Source: Lepas anatifera (Eukaryota > Arthropoda > Thecostraca > Lepadidae). From it: 64,000 nucleotides of DNA. Position 1 is the first letter of the stretch, and each line of letters starts with the position of its first letter. Both the position numbers and the translations under genes were made by a program. Below, piece by piece: positions 11,181 to 22,349 of the stretch. Location: positions 326,001 through 390,000 of the forward strand of contig JAOTON010001700.1 of NCBI GenBank assembly GCA_034440635.1. Reading direction: 5' to 3'. The notes beneath the pieces are model-generated. The model searched no databases. It saw nothing but the letters and a program-made list of their open reading frames with translations, and was not told where the DNA came from.

Positions 11181-12206
11181 CCCTCGCCCCACCGGGGGGG
11201 CCATCGATGGCCCCTAAGGTTTTTCCACGATAGCAGAAAAACGACGAGGCGCAGCACCGCGGTTGAGGGCTCTACCTCTCACTGCATCATTTTCCCATCA
11301 TCCCTGAAATTTTTACCCCGGGTCACCCAAGGTCAGGTCACCAGACGAGGTCAACCAAGGTCACCTCACTTCACCTTTAGAGCTCTGTAAGAGCTACATT
11401 TCAAAGTCGATCGATTTGAAACTTCCTACACTTCATAACCCCTCCAGGGTCTACAAGGTGTATATCAGGGATTTTTCGATTTCGTGCCCTGAGGTCAGGT
11501 CACGAGGCGACCTCTCCCATTGGAAAAGCATAGGGAAAAGTTGTTTCATGATATAAAAGCCACAAAAATGATTGAAAATACTCAGACTGCTCAGAACAGC
11601 GTTTTTGGACACCCTTTCACGGATCCCAGGGGTCATATTTGCCTTTTGAATTTTCCAAGGTCATCCAAGGTCACCAGAGGTCAAAAACAGTATTTTGGCA
11701 ATAACTTTTGACCTAATTAAGCTAGAGCGGTGAAACAAACACCATCGTGTTTGTCTTGTCACTGGCTTTCATTTGATATACGCAGCAAGGTCACTTTTTG
11801 ACCTTTCGTGACCTCAGGTCATATTAGGTCACGAGGTGACCTCTGGAGGTCAAACCACTGGCGGGAGGTCTTAACGTTCCACATAGCAGAAAAAGTACTG
11901 GCAATTTGCTATCAAATGTACTTTACCAGGCCTCAATAGCTCTAATGACATAAGAGTTATGCCCAGTTTGCTACATCATTGCATATTTGAGTGAAAATAG
12001 CCGATCTTGACCTAATTTGACCTCTGGAGGTCAAACCATTGACCTGAGCACTAAAGCATGTGAAGTAATTTCTTACTGAATTCACGCGAGCTTTCTATTG
12101 CACTTTGCAGATTTGCGCTAACGCCCATATTTTCGGAGTTAGAGGGGGGCCATCGATGGCCCCCGGTGGGGGAGAAGGTGGCCCCGGACCCCCGGTGGGG
12201 CGCGGG
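11181..12206 (+). mobile_element. TTAA element family A, copy 3, full length (1026 bp)
   Basis: TTAA lies at 11177-11180 and 12207-12210. The ends are CCCTCGCCCCACCGGGG and GGTGGGGCGCGGG. Just inside are palindromes of the type GGGGGCCATCGATGGCCCCC. The interior has many AGGTCA/TGACCT half-sites as direct, inverted and everted pairs, for example AGGTCATATTAGGTCA (direct, 4-bp spacer). It has no transposase. It lies in inverted orientation to copy A4 (12640-13662), only 433 bp away. Confidence 0.9.
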
Positions 12207-12319
12207 TTAAGCTACAAAGTGGTGGGTATTTTTCCCACCAGTCCCCCGTGCTATGTCCACCAGTGAACGGCCCTGAACGGCTCAGTGCCCACCAGTCACC
12301 AGTCATTTGATGCTCCTGG

Positions 12320-12567
12320 CATAGGCGGATCTAGGGGGCAAGGAGCACGTGCCCCCCCCGATGGACCCTCGGCGCCCCCTGAAAGATCGATGGCGCCCCC
12401 TGAAATGTCGCTTCCCATCCCCCCAGGATACGAAAGTCAGCGCCCACCGATAGGATTTGGCGCCCACCTGATAGGTTTTGCCGGTCATAAGTGGCGCCCC
12501 CTGGTCCGGATGCCCCCCCGGGAAGGTGCACCTCGGAGGCGGATCGGCAATCCTGGATCCGCCTATG
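12320..12567 (+). mobile_element. hAT-like MITE, family J, copy 1 (248 bp)
   Basis: Terminal inverted repeats are CATAGGCGGATCTAGG and CCTGGATCCGCCTATG. They are flanked by an exact 8-bp duplication GCTCCTGG at 12312-12319 and 12568-12575. The interior is built of GGCGCC-rich segments such as GGCGCCCACCTGATAGG that recur at 17100-17765, 23100-24160 and 35040-35681. An 8-bp duplication and CA...TG ends fit the hAT superfamily. It is non-coding. Confidence 0.88.
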
Positions 12568-12639
12568 GCTCCTGGAGTACCCTTTTGGTGGGAATTCGTG
12601 CCCTTTTCAGCCGAATGCCCACCAGTTCCAATTCTTTAA

Positions 12640-13662
12640 CCCGCGCCCCACCGGGGGGTCCGGCGCCACCTTCGCCCCACCGGGGACCATCGATGCCCCC
12701 CTCTAACTCCGAAAATATGGGCGTTAGCGCAAATCTGCAAAGTGCAATAGAAAGCTCGCGTGAATTCAGTAAGAAATTACTTCACATGTTTTAATGCTCA
12801 GGTCAATTGTTTGGCCTCCAGAGGTCAAATTAGGTCAAGATCGGCTATTTTCACTCAAATGTGCAATGATTAAGCAAACTGGGCCTAACTCTTATCTCAT
12901 TAGAGTTATTGAGGCCTGGTAAAGTACATTTGATAGCAAATTGCCAGTACTTTTCCGTTATGTGGAACGTAAAGACCTCCCGCCAGTGGTTTGACCTCTC
13001 AGAGGTCACCTCGTGACCTAATATGACCTGAGGTCACGAAAGGTCAAAAAGTGACCTTGCCGTATATCAAATGAAAGCCAGTGACAAGACAAACACGATG
13101 GTGCTTGTTTCACTGCTCTAGCTTAATTAGGTCAAAAGTTATTGTCAAAATACTGTTTTTGACCTCTGGTGACCTTGGATGACCTTTTGAAAAGTCAAAA
13201 GGCAAATATGACCCTGGGATCCGTGAAAGGGTGTCCAAAAACGCTGTTCTGGGCAGTCTGAGTATTTGCAATCATTTTTGTGGCTTTTATATCATGGAAC
13301 AGCTTTTCCCCATGCTTTTCCAATGGGAGAGGTCGCCTCGTGACCTGACCTCAGGGCACGAAATCGAAAATCCCTGATATACACCTTGTAGATCCTGGAG
13401 GGGTTATGAAGTATAGGAAGTTTCAAATCGATCGACTTTGAAATGTAGCTCTTACAGAGCTCTAAAGTTGAAGTGAGATGACCTTGGTTGACCTCGTCTG
13501 GTGACCTGACCTTGGGTGACCCGGGGTAAAAAATTTCAGGGATGATGGGAAAATGATGCAGTGAGAGGTAGAGCCCTCAACCGCGGTGCTGCGCCTCGTC
13601 GTTTTTCTGCTATCCCCGGAAAAACCTTAGGGGGCCATCGATGGCCCCGGTGGGGCGAGGGT
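12640..13662 (-). mobile_element. TTAA element family A, copy 4, full length
   Basis: TTAA lies at 12636-12639; the right end is GGTGGGGCGAGGG followed by TTTAA (TTAA 13663-13666). It is the reverse orientation of copy A3, with the same subterminal ATCGAT palindromes and the same order of AGGTCA-rich blocks. The left end has an extra CCGGCGCC/CGCCCCACCGGGG repeat, which is also seen at the right end of A3. It is non-coding. Confidence 0.88.
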
Positions 13663-13666
13663 TTAA

Positions 13667-13795
13667 ATATGCCCTGGACTACAGAGTGTATATCTCGGAT
13701 TTTTAGATTTCGTGACCTGACGTCAGGTTACGAGATAACCTGTCCCATTGAAAAAGCATGGGAAAAAGCTGTCTTATCAGAATTAGAATCAGAAT
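13667..13795 (+). mobile_element. Family A internal fragment abutting A4
   Basis: From the ACTACAGAGTGTATATC segment to AAAAAGCTGTCTTAT this matches an internal part of family A (compare 11450-11555). No end is preserved. It seems to be the remains of a copy into which A4 inserted, or a rearranged fragment. The next bases (ATCAGAATCACTTTATT) look like the A/T-rich tail of a different retroelement. Confidence 0.6.
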
Positions 13796-15131
13796 CACTT
13801 TATTCGCAATCATCCTCGACCATTCAAGGTTTTTCATGGTTGCACGTCAATCACATTAAAGGAATAAAATAGGGGAAAGGGACACCGTGGGTAAGACGGA
13901 CACCACTGTTTGGGACGAGTTCACACCTCCCCGACCTGGAAAAGCATGTAATAGGTACGCTTCCTTTTAGCGCGCGTCGGTCGCCGAGCAACGTTGCGTT
14001 CGGTAAGCTCTCTAGGCTTGATCAAATTTTCATAAAAGTAAAAACTGCAATTCATGTGTTTTTTTCGCCATGGAATTCGTAAGGTCATCGCATGAATGTT
14101 TCTGTAAATACTTAATTGGGACTACGTAATATGGCTCTTCAAGATGTTACATTTTGTTCACCGCAGTCACTGACTGTGTAATCGCAATGGTGTCCGATTC
14201 ATGTCCAAGTTTGTTCAGGAAGCGAGAAGTGGGGTAAGACGGACACCACGTGTGGGGCAAGATGGACATAGTGTACATGTTACCCCGCACAGGGAGTATA
14301 TTTGATTTTATATAATGTAAGCTTAAACAAACTTATCAGAGGTTTTGGGGTCCAGCGATACACCTGAGCAGAGGTGGATTTGACTGGATGGTTGTGGGGG
14401 GGAGCAGGGCATTTTTAAAGAAAAGTCAGTGTGGGACATTTCTTGTGCTGGCCATTATAGTGTCTTCAAGGGGTCAAGCCTCTATTTTGAGTAGTTTTAA
14501 TACAACTTAGACGCGTTAGTGTTAAAAAAATGTTTCTCAATTTTTAAGTTGTTCCAAGTCTAGAGATTATAGATGCTGGCCCAGGGCTCCCGGGTCTTTT
14601 CAGCGGAAAAGGTGAAACCGAGTTTGAAAAAGGGCCAAAGAGCGGCAAAATTTTATTTCCGCTAAAATGGCCAAACAAACACCACAAAAGCCAGATTTGA
14701 GGCTAAAACGACCCCTAGCGGCGGTCATAAAACCACAGAAAAAGCGTATTGCATAAATGTTTAATAAAACTAATTGTTGACTATTTGATATTTACTTGAC
14801 GCAATATTTTTAGCACACTGCCCATCTAATAGGAAGCCAGGAGTGCCCTTCCAACCCCGCGTGGCCATCGAATGATTTTATGTACATAACCAGAACATTT
14901 TTTGGGATCATCAATCACCCCCCCCACTTTTTGACCAAACATTTCCTGATCTCAGTCAAAATGGGAGCAAACCGGATTTTTTTAACCAGCCGCTGCGGAA
15001 GGCAACGAGGAGCCCAAATTCTAAATATTTTTGGTACCTACTAACGTGGAAAGTTTGCTGTCAGCATCAGGTTGAACTTTGGTTGGCTCCCTCACTTTTT
15101 TGCCGGTGGCGACGCTTATGTATGCTACCAC
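13796..15131. other. Intergenic sequence with short dispersed repeats
   Basis: It contains AAGACGGACACCA-type motifs at about 13890-13912 and 14232-14250 that repeat within a few hundred bases, and A/T-rich unique sequence. No gene is supported. Confidence 0.4.
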
Positions 15132-16514
15132 CAGAGGTGGGCGCCGCTACCAATTTCTTTAAACCGCTACCGCTACTTCCGCTACCTTGGTAACGTGAAA
15201 CCGCTACCGCTACTCCGCTACTTTTTTGAAAACACGAAAGCGCTACCCGCTACTCCGCTACTCCGCTACCGCTACTTTTAGTATAAAGCGCTACCAAAGC
15301 GCTACTCCGAAAATGTCCAGGTCGATCTAAATAAATTCCACAGACAGCCAACTTTTATTTGTATATTAGAGCCAAAGTTCACTCCATGCCTAAAGCATGC
15401 ACCAACACAATCATTCACACAATCTTCTCTTTTCGTTGGACCTCCCGCCAGTGGTTTGACCTCCAGAGGTCACCTCGTGACCTAATATGACCTGAGGTCA
15501 CGAAAGGTCAGAAAGTGACCTTGTTGTATATCAAATGAAAGCCAAGGAGAAGGCCAACACGATGGTGTTTGTTTCAGCGCTCTAGCTTAATTAGGTCAAA
15601 AATTGCTGTCAAAATACTGTTTTTGACCCCTGGTGACCTTGGATGACCTTGAAAAGTCAAAGGGCAAATATAACCTCTGGGATCCGTGAAAGGGTGTCCA
15701 AAACGCTGTTCTGAGCAGTCTGAGTATTTGCAATAATTTTTGTGGCTTTTAGATCATGAGACAGCTTTTCCCCATGCTTTTCCAATGGGAGGGGTCGCCT
15801 CGTGACCTGATCTCAGGTCACGAAATAGAAAAATCCCAGCTATACACGTTGTAGACCCTGGAAGGGTCATGAAGTGTAGCAAGTTTCAAATCGATTAACT
15901 TAGAAATGTAGCTCTTATAGAGCTTCAAAGTTGAAGTGAGGTGACCTTGGTTGACCTCGCCTGGTGACCCTGACCTTGGGTGACCTGGAATAAAAATTTT
16001 CAGGGATGGTGGAAAAAGATGAGGTGAGAGATAGAGCTCTCAACCACGGTGATGCGTTTCGTCGTTTTTCTGCTATCTCGAAAAAACCCTTAGGGGGCAT
16101 CGATGGCCCCGGTGGGGCGAGGGTTAAAACAACAAAAAAATATACTGAGGCCACGAAGTCAATGGCCTTCAGAGGACTTGCTTGATATATATTTACTCTT
16201 TCACTATGTTGGCCTCCATTACAGCCCCTGTAAATCAATTGACTATGCTACTTTTGAGGACGTTTCTACTCCAAACTCCACATGAATCCCTTCGTTGGCA
16301 TAGAGCTTGTTTTGCGTGCCTAATATTTTGAATTTAGGATACGCTTAAAAAGCTGCTGGTAGCGGTAGCGCTTTTAATTTTCTAGAGCCCGCTACCCGCT
16401 ACTCCGCTAGTTTTTGGTAGAGAAGTCGCTACCGCTACTCCGCTACCATTTAGAGAGTCCGCAAGTTGCGCAGTAGCGGAGTAGCGGACTAAAGTAGTGG
16501 ACCGCCCACCTCTG
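15132..16514. mobile_element. hAT-like element K (1.38 kb, non-autonomous)
   Basis: The ends are CAGAGGTGGGCG and CGCCCACCTCTG, flanked by an exact 8-bp duplication GCTACCAC (15124-15131 and 16515-16522). Subterminal regions are tandem CGCTACCGCTACT units at both ends (15150-15310 and 16360-16500), in inverted orientation, which are plausible transposase-binding repeats. A truncated family A copy sits inside (15440-16120). There is no transposase frame. Confidence 0.9.
15440..16120 (-). mobile_element. Family A, copy 5, truncated, inside element K
   Basis: It starts abruptly at GGACCTCCCGCCAGTGG, an internal point of family A, and continues to the right end ATCGATGGCCCCGGTGGGG, GCGAGGG and TTAA. 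About 340 bp of the left end is missing. AGGTCA blocks are conserved. Confidence 0.82.
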
Positions 16515-16522
16515 GCTACCAC

Positions 16523-18071
16523 CACAATGATAAATAAAAATGCTAAGCACTTCATACCACCACACCAGCAACCAGTCTTACGCACTTTAACTACACCGTG
16601 TCCCGTCTAATCCACAAACGAGCTCTTACCGCTGACAACTGACTGCGTGTGAAATGAGAGCATCATGCAATGTCACGTTACTAGCTGGAATGTGGGCTTC
16701 CGGTCGGATAGAACAGGATGTTTGATTGTTTGTAGGCCAGCGTTCTTCTCCAGCGTTGTGATTAGTTGATGCCGAGGCTGCTTTGCCGAGATTTCCCGTA
16801 ACTACGCGCTTTGTTTCGTCTTCGCGCGATGGAGTAGACACAATTTTTGTGGATTGCCAATGTGGGACCGGAAATGGAACAAAGTTATAATTATCGGTCA
16901 GTGTTTTGTCTTATTTTCGTTAGGCGAGTCTGCATTTGGTCAATTTTAAGTCATCTGTCTATTTCACTGGGGGCCAATTTCTGGGCACTGGGGGGGCATT
17001 TCGGACGACTGGGGGGGGCAAATGACCCCCAGTTAACATATTAAAAAATGGCCTGGGGGAACAGAGGGCCCGAAATGCTGGAGGCCATCCAGGAGCAGGT
17101 GTACCCATCGACCCTCAGCGCCCCCTGAAATGGTCTCAGTGCCCGGCCCTGAGATATTGATGGGCCCCCTAAAGTGTCACTTCCAACGCCTCCCCTCAGG
17201 AGCGGAGGAGGGGCGCTCTTAGCCCAGCGAGGGGATTTGGCGCCCACCTGATAGGTTTTGCGTTCCAAAAGTGGCACCCCCTTGGCAGGTGCGCACCCAG
17301 GATTTTTGTTTAGAGGGGGGGCGGCTGACAAAAGGGGGCAGCAGGCTGGTGGAGGGGGTGGCATTTTGCCTCAGGGGGTGCGCTTGTTCACCCACAGGGC
17401 GGCCAATTTTTGCATCGGGGGGGGGATGAGACCGGTGAATTGTTTGCTCCACAGACTTAGTGTAAATTTTTATGGGGCGGCGTGTTGGATGCAGGAGCAG
17501 CAAAGTCAGTGTAGGGGGCTGCATGTTGGGTGCAGGCGCGGCAGTCCGTGTAGTGCTGCCTCTAAAAGTCAGGTGAAGGCTCATCCTTCCCCTCGATGGG
17601 CGCCTTCGGCGCCCCACATGGATGGGGCGGCACTTCGGAGCCAAAGCGTTTTGGGGGCCTGGGCCCACTGCCCTCCCCCCTGGGTGTGCGGCCGCCCCCT
17701 GGCCCGGATGGCGCCCCCCTGCAAGGTGGTCCGCCCCTGATCGGCCATCCTGGACCAACCTATGCACATATCCAAGACAGTCCTTGATACTTTAATCCTG
17801 TCATTAAAAAAAATCAGAAAAGGCATGATGCCCTTTGACCCTTTGACGGGAAAAGTACGAAAATGCCCCCTTCCTCACGGGGGGGGGGTGACAATCCCCT
17901 AGTGGGTGGATACAGATGGAAATCTTTAATGCCTGGTTTGATCACTTTGTTCATATTTTCCATCTTTCCCCATGGGGTGACCATGTTACCCCATTAGGTG
18001 GGTGGAAATGGACTTTTGCTAATTTTTTCTAAACTTTACGCAAATTTTGATATAGTAATTACAGAAACATA
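16523..18071. other. Intergenic region with family J-like GGCGCC-rich repeats
   Basis: From about 17100 to 17765 the sequence repeats family J motifs (GATTTGGCGCCCACCTGATA, CCTCGATGGGCGCC). Poly-G stretches and CA-to-TATG type ends such as CATCCTGGACCAACCTATG also occur, so it is probably several broken J copies. Long open frames on both strands here follow from the G/C-rich repeats and are not supported as genes. The remainder has no recognisable feature. Confidence 0.45.
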
Positions 18072-18262
18072 GGGGCGCGGTAGTGGAGTGGTCAGCGTAG
18101 CTGGCTTCCACGCAGCCGACCCGAGTTCAAGGCCCGGCGGCTTCCCTGAACAAGGAGCAAGCTGGCTCCCGAGAAACCCTTCCAACAGGGAAAGAGTTGG
18201 CTACGCCATATGACCCTGGCAGTTGGTGCGTCGATAAGCCCCAATAATAATTATTATTATTA
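18072..18262 (+). mobile_element. tRNA-derived SINE
   Basis: The head has an RNA polymerase III box A-like TAGTGGAGTGGTCAGC and a box B-like GAGTTCAAGGCC about 40 bp later. It is followed by a body with AACAAGGAGCAAGCTGGCTC and a tail AGTTGGTGCGTCGATAAGCC ending in an ATT/TAA microsatellite. It shares body and tail with 60990-61115 and the tail with 63148-63315. It is not a functional tRNA because the anticodon arm and acceptor stem do not pair. Confidence 0.85.
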
Positions 18263-18477
18263 TACAGACACATAGCTGCTTGCACAGTGGTAGATAAATG
18301 TCTGAAGTATCTCTACAGCCAAAATAGGAACTAAACAAGCTCATTATGTCATCGAAAACTCACAACATCGTTACAGTGTCCGTGACCCCCCCACTTTCCC
18401 CTACACAGGTTTAAAAGACAAAGATAGTTAAAACTTCCACGCATACCTACCACTCAAGCGAGAAACCACAAATCACC

Positions 18478-19045
18478 GTCCAATCTGAAAATAACCCCTT
18501 AAAGCGCGTTTGAAAGCTGTCTGGCTCAAGACATTGCGCACGTTAGACGGTAGTGCGTTTTATTTGGTTGTGCCAACATTTCCCAGTCTCCTTTTACTCG
18601 CGCAAGTTCTCACACGCACAGGTCGAAGTTGGTGAACTTGTCTCGTGCCGTGATGGTGTTCGGCATACATTATAAACAGATTTTGCAGGTCACTCGGTTG
18701 TTCAGTGACGAGTACATTTCGCACCAGACACAGCTGGTGATAATCAATAAGTTCTGACACATCAGGAAGTCCAAGTCGACGCACTTCATGGCTTATACGC
18801 TCAAATTTCCTTTTGCCAGTGATTACCTGTGCCAAAAAATTTATCAGTTTTTGGATTCTGTGAAGCTGAGTTACGCCGGAAGTTCCGTAAATTGATACAC
18901 AGTATCGAATTGATGTAATGACTAACAAGGTAATGATTTGTTTTAGCACCGAATGGGGAAAGACATTTGCGTGGATCAGACCAATCAACATTGCTGTATA
19001 CTGAAAGAAAAAAATGACACCCAGCCCTGAGATGACCCTAAAATA
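18478..19045 (-). mobile_element. LINE fragment, C-terminal part of reverse transcriptase ORF
   Basis: The minus-strand frame encodes the region after the RT catalytic core that is typical of CR1/L2/Jockey-like LINEs: ITSIRYCVSIYG, then RIQKLINFLAQVITGKRK and a final ALPSNVRNVLSQTAFKRAL. A stop lies before the last segment, so the copy is dead. The catalytic domain is missing. It could belong to the same LINE family as 20270-22345. Confidence 0.8.
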
Positions 19046-19239
19046 TAGCGAATGTGACATCCTTTTTTGGTGGACTGATGCCTATTTTTGGGTATTAGAT
19101 CCCGTTATTTTGCCCCAATAACCTTTAGTCGGTGTCATTTCTGCAAGTAACGCGACTTCTAATTTTGAACACCATTTCTGACACCACTTTCTGGCGTCAA
19201 AACAATACACACGTGGGGAGTTACTACATCATAAAGGGT

Positions 19240-20110
19240 GTCAGGCATTTTAATGTAGGTATCCCGACCACCAAACGAGGAATTTGACTCTTTTCGTGAT
19301 GTGTCGGTAGGGTGTCTGACTCTTTCAAGAAAGGTGTCCGACTCCTTTCGTAGGGTGTATGAAGGGTGTCAGACTCTTCCAAGAAGGCGTCTGACTCTCT
19401 GCACATAGCTTGTGAGTGGTCATGACACTTTTGTAGATAATTGTGCCCCTCACTAGAGAGTCTGACCCTTCTGTGACGTCACAGCACGTGCTAATTCTGT
19501 TTTTGTTACTTCAAAACGGCGCAAAACCGCCTCATTCTGTGTGCAGAAGCAATGGGAGCATGGTAAGGTAAGTAAAGATACCATTGTATGCAATGTATTG
19601 TAGGATAGATAGACTGATGCATTGGAGGATGCACATTGCACACTTATGTGCCTTCGATTTAAGAAATATCATTGAGCATGTCTGACAAGTCTGCTAATTT
19701 GGTGGATGCATTTTTAACACATAATGTATGCAGCGCGTCTTTATTGATTTTTTTCAATGGGGTTAGGGTTGAAGGGGGTATCCTATCCCTATTCCTTAAA
19801 GAGACTCCTAGCTTTTGGGGCTTCCATTCAGGGGTTTTCTTCATAAGAAAAGGACCTCCCATATTGAGCGCTTAGGGGCCTCCTTTATAAGTAAAAGCGC
19901 CTCCAGGATAAGTCATTTATTGGGCGTCTTTTATAAGTAAGGGGTCCTCCTGGATAGGCCATCTTATAATAGGCTTGCTTTATAAGTAAAGGGGTCGCCT
20001 ATGTGGGCTGTTGAGTGGATATCTTTTTTAAGGAGGTCTCCTAAGCAAATCGTTATGGGGCCTCCTCTATAGCTAGTGGGGTCTCCTGCATAGGCAAATT
20101 AGATCTCCTT
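19240..20110. repeat. Two clusters of degenerate short tandem repeats
   Basis: At 19240-19410 GGGTGTC(T/C)GACTCTTTC-like units of about 30 bp recur. At 19790-20110 units around TTTATAAGTAAAGGGGTC and CCTCCTGGATAGG recur at about 50 bp. Both are imperfect and non-coding. Confidence 0.6.
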
Positions 20111-20269
20111 AATAAACAGGTAAGCCAGGCTCTTTGATACCCAAGGGGCTATTCCAGACTCTAAGTATCCGAACGAGCCTCCTGAGGCAAGTGGAGGTCC
20201 TCCAAAAATCAGCAATGGGCGTCACCCCTATGGTGGTGACGCCCCTGACTGTATGAGTGATGGATTCTG

Positions 20270-22345
20270 GGGATCCAATATTATCCCGCATTTTAGTGTG
20301 TAATTGTTTACTGAGCGTCGCTAGGATTATTTGCAATTACAAGATAATACGATGCAAATAAAGGCATATATCGTGCAATGAGTATTCGGGAGGGGGAGAC
20401 AAACAAGGGAAAAATAAAACAACCACTTAAACGGGGTTTTAACAAGTGTTTGGAAGCAGAGTTGACATGGTTTGGGTACCATTTTTGGTAATTTCTATCT
20501 TCTGCTTGTGTCCATGGAGGTAATCGAGAAACCAACGATTTTCTATTCCATACAGGTGTAATGTGTCGAGTAGTTTGTCGTGCGCGATTATATCAAAGCA
20601 TTTTGAACACTCCAATAGGACCAGAATCGTGATCAAACCCGTATCCATTGCACGATAGATGAGGTCAGTTACAACCGAGAGTGCAGTTTCTGTAGAATGA
20701 TTTTTTCTATAGCCATGCTGAGCGTTAGAGTACAAAGAATGATCGTTGAAATAGGCATTCAATTGCGTATGCACCACTCTTTCCGTAATTTTCGAAATTG
20801 CCGGTAACGTTGTACCGGACGCCAGTTTGCCGGGTCAGTAGAATCATATAATTTTGGCAGAGGTACGACCATGCCGCACTTCCATGGCTGCGGGACAATT
20901 CCTTTGATGAGGCTCGAATTAATTATATTGCATAAAACGTGAAGGATTCCGTAAAAGAACTTCTGAAACATGGAGATGCTAAAACCAGTGATATCTACAG
21001 ATGAGGATGATTTCATGTTGCCAACAATGATACACAAGTCGTTCGTTGAAATCGGTGTAACCTTAACCCTATTTCGGCAGGGGGCTAATATTGCCCCCTT
21101 CAGGTTTGTCGAGAATATCTCCGAAACGACTTACGATAGAACTTTGAAACTTCCTGACTTTTCCTAAAACTAGTACAGGCAGGTTTCCTGAAATTTTTAA
21201 GATTATATATTTACCAGGGGCGGAGCTATGGCTGGGTTTTTGGGGAGGTTCTATCCACAAACCAGTATTATCGTATGCGATGGGTTTTTGTAAAAGGAAG
21301 CCGTCTCTGCTGATCCTGATACCAGTTATATGGTTTTATTATATTATTTTTTATGTGAGATGATAGTGCATTCACAATTGTCACTATTTCTATTCATCAG
21401 GGGCGGTTACAGCAGTTCAAAATGGGGGGAATGTTATCAAGAAGGACTAAACGTTAGTAAGTGAGAAGACTGCTTACAGCCGTGCCAGGGCGAATACAAT
21501 TGGGTATATGAAAATTCAAAATAGTTATAACCCAATTCTAGATTACCAGAGGCGTGTCCAGTCACTACACATTTTCAAAATGTATATTCCCAGCCAGTAT
21601 CACCACCGCGACTCAATATCGTTGTATATTAAAAATGTGTTTCCAATCACCCCCACCCCCCACGACGAGGCCTTGATCCGCCTATGTCACCCCCTTTCCC
21701 AGAGCTGCCATGGGAGGGTAAAAATTATCAGAAATTAAATTTCAACTAGTCGAGGGACTAATATACTCATGCATACCATTCGCATATTGTTGGTATGTAT
21801 TTTACCCCACTGTTTTAGCTTACTGCATCCGCCCTGATGAGTTTTTCACTTTTTTTCATTTATTTATGTGTCAAAGATGCCAAGCAGTATATGACGGCTT
21901 CTAATCCGCGTAACAAAAACTTTTTAGGTTGTATATATTTCCTCATAGTCCTGGTCCTGGAACTGCCATTGAATTTCGAATTTTTGCGTAACTCGAGTAT
22001 ATAAAAATTTTGGCTCAATTATTTGTAAATCTGAACTAGTTTTGTGAAAATCGTACAACAGAGACAAGGGTTATGGAAAATCTAGAAATACACAAAAATT
22101 GTATATTTTGCACAACCTTCTCCTAAAAATATAAATTTTTAAATTTTCTTTTTTCAAAATAAAGTTTAGCAGCAGAGGAATCTATGGCACTTTGAATTTT
22201 CAAAATCGGCCGGTTAGATTACGAGATCTTAGGGGGCCGATATTGCCCCCTTGCCGAAATAGGGTTAAAACCACAAGCAGGCACACGCGGCAATCTAATC
22301 GGCAGATGCTTAGTAGGTGGCACGAAAGTTGCTGCAGTGATGTAA
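20270..22345 (-). mobile_element. LINE reverse-transcriptase fragment interrupted by element D
   Basis: Reading on the minus strand, a frame at 22269-22345 (PTKHLPIRLPRVPACGF) continues across element D into 21062-20759 (TGFSISMFQKFFYGI; GIVPQPWKCGMVVPLPK; PANWRPV). After a frameshift near 20815 it continues at 20439-20777 with GYRKNHSTETALSVVTDLI and CSKCFDIIAHDKLLDTL, RT fingers and palm motifs of CR1/Jockey-like LINEs. Beyond 20439 the frame is broken. Family D (21067-22264) is inserted at a TTAA within the frame. Confidence 0.82.
21067..22264. mobile_element. TTAA element family D (1.2 kb)
   Basis: TTAA lies at 21063-21066 and 22265-22268. The terminal inverted repeat is CCCTATTTCGGCAGGGGG on the left and CCCTTGCCGAAATAGGG on the right. 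Just inside both ends lies a palindrome-like GGGGGC-TAATATT-GCCCCC (right: CCGATATTG). The inner flank AAGATCTCGTAA (reverse of right end) resembles families B and C (AAGATCTCGAGAA, AAGATCTCGAAAA). Unlike them the interior is A/T-rich and lacks AGGTCA motifs. It is non-coding. It is inserted in a LINE frame (20270-22345). Confidence 0.88.
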
Positions 22346-22349
22346 AATT

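Noticed and set aside
17219..17767. 182-codon and overlapping 160-codon frames
   Set aside because: They lie in family J-like G/C-rich repeats on both strands, with no domain.
18072..18150. Functional tRNA gene
   Set aside because: Box A- and B-like sequences are present, but acceptor and anticodon stems do not pair and it continues into a SINE body with a repeated tail.
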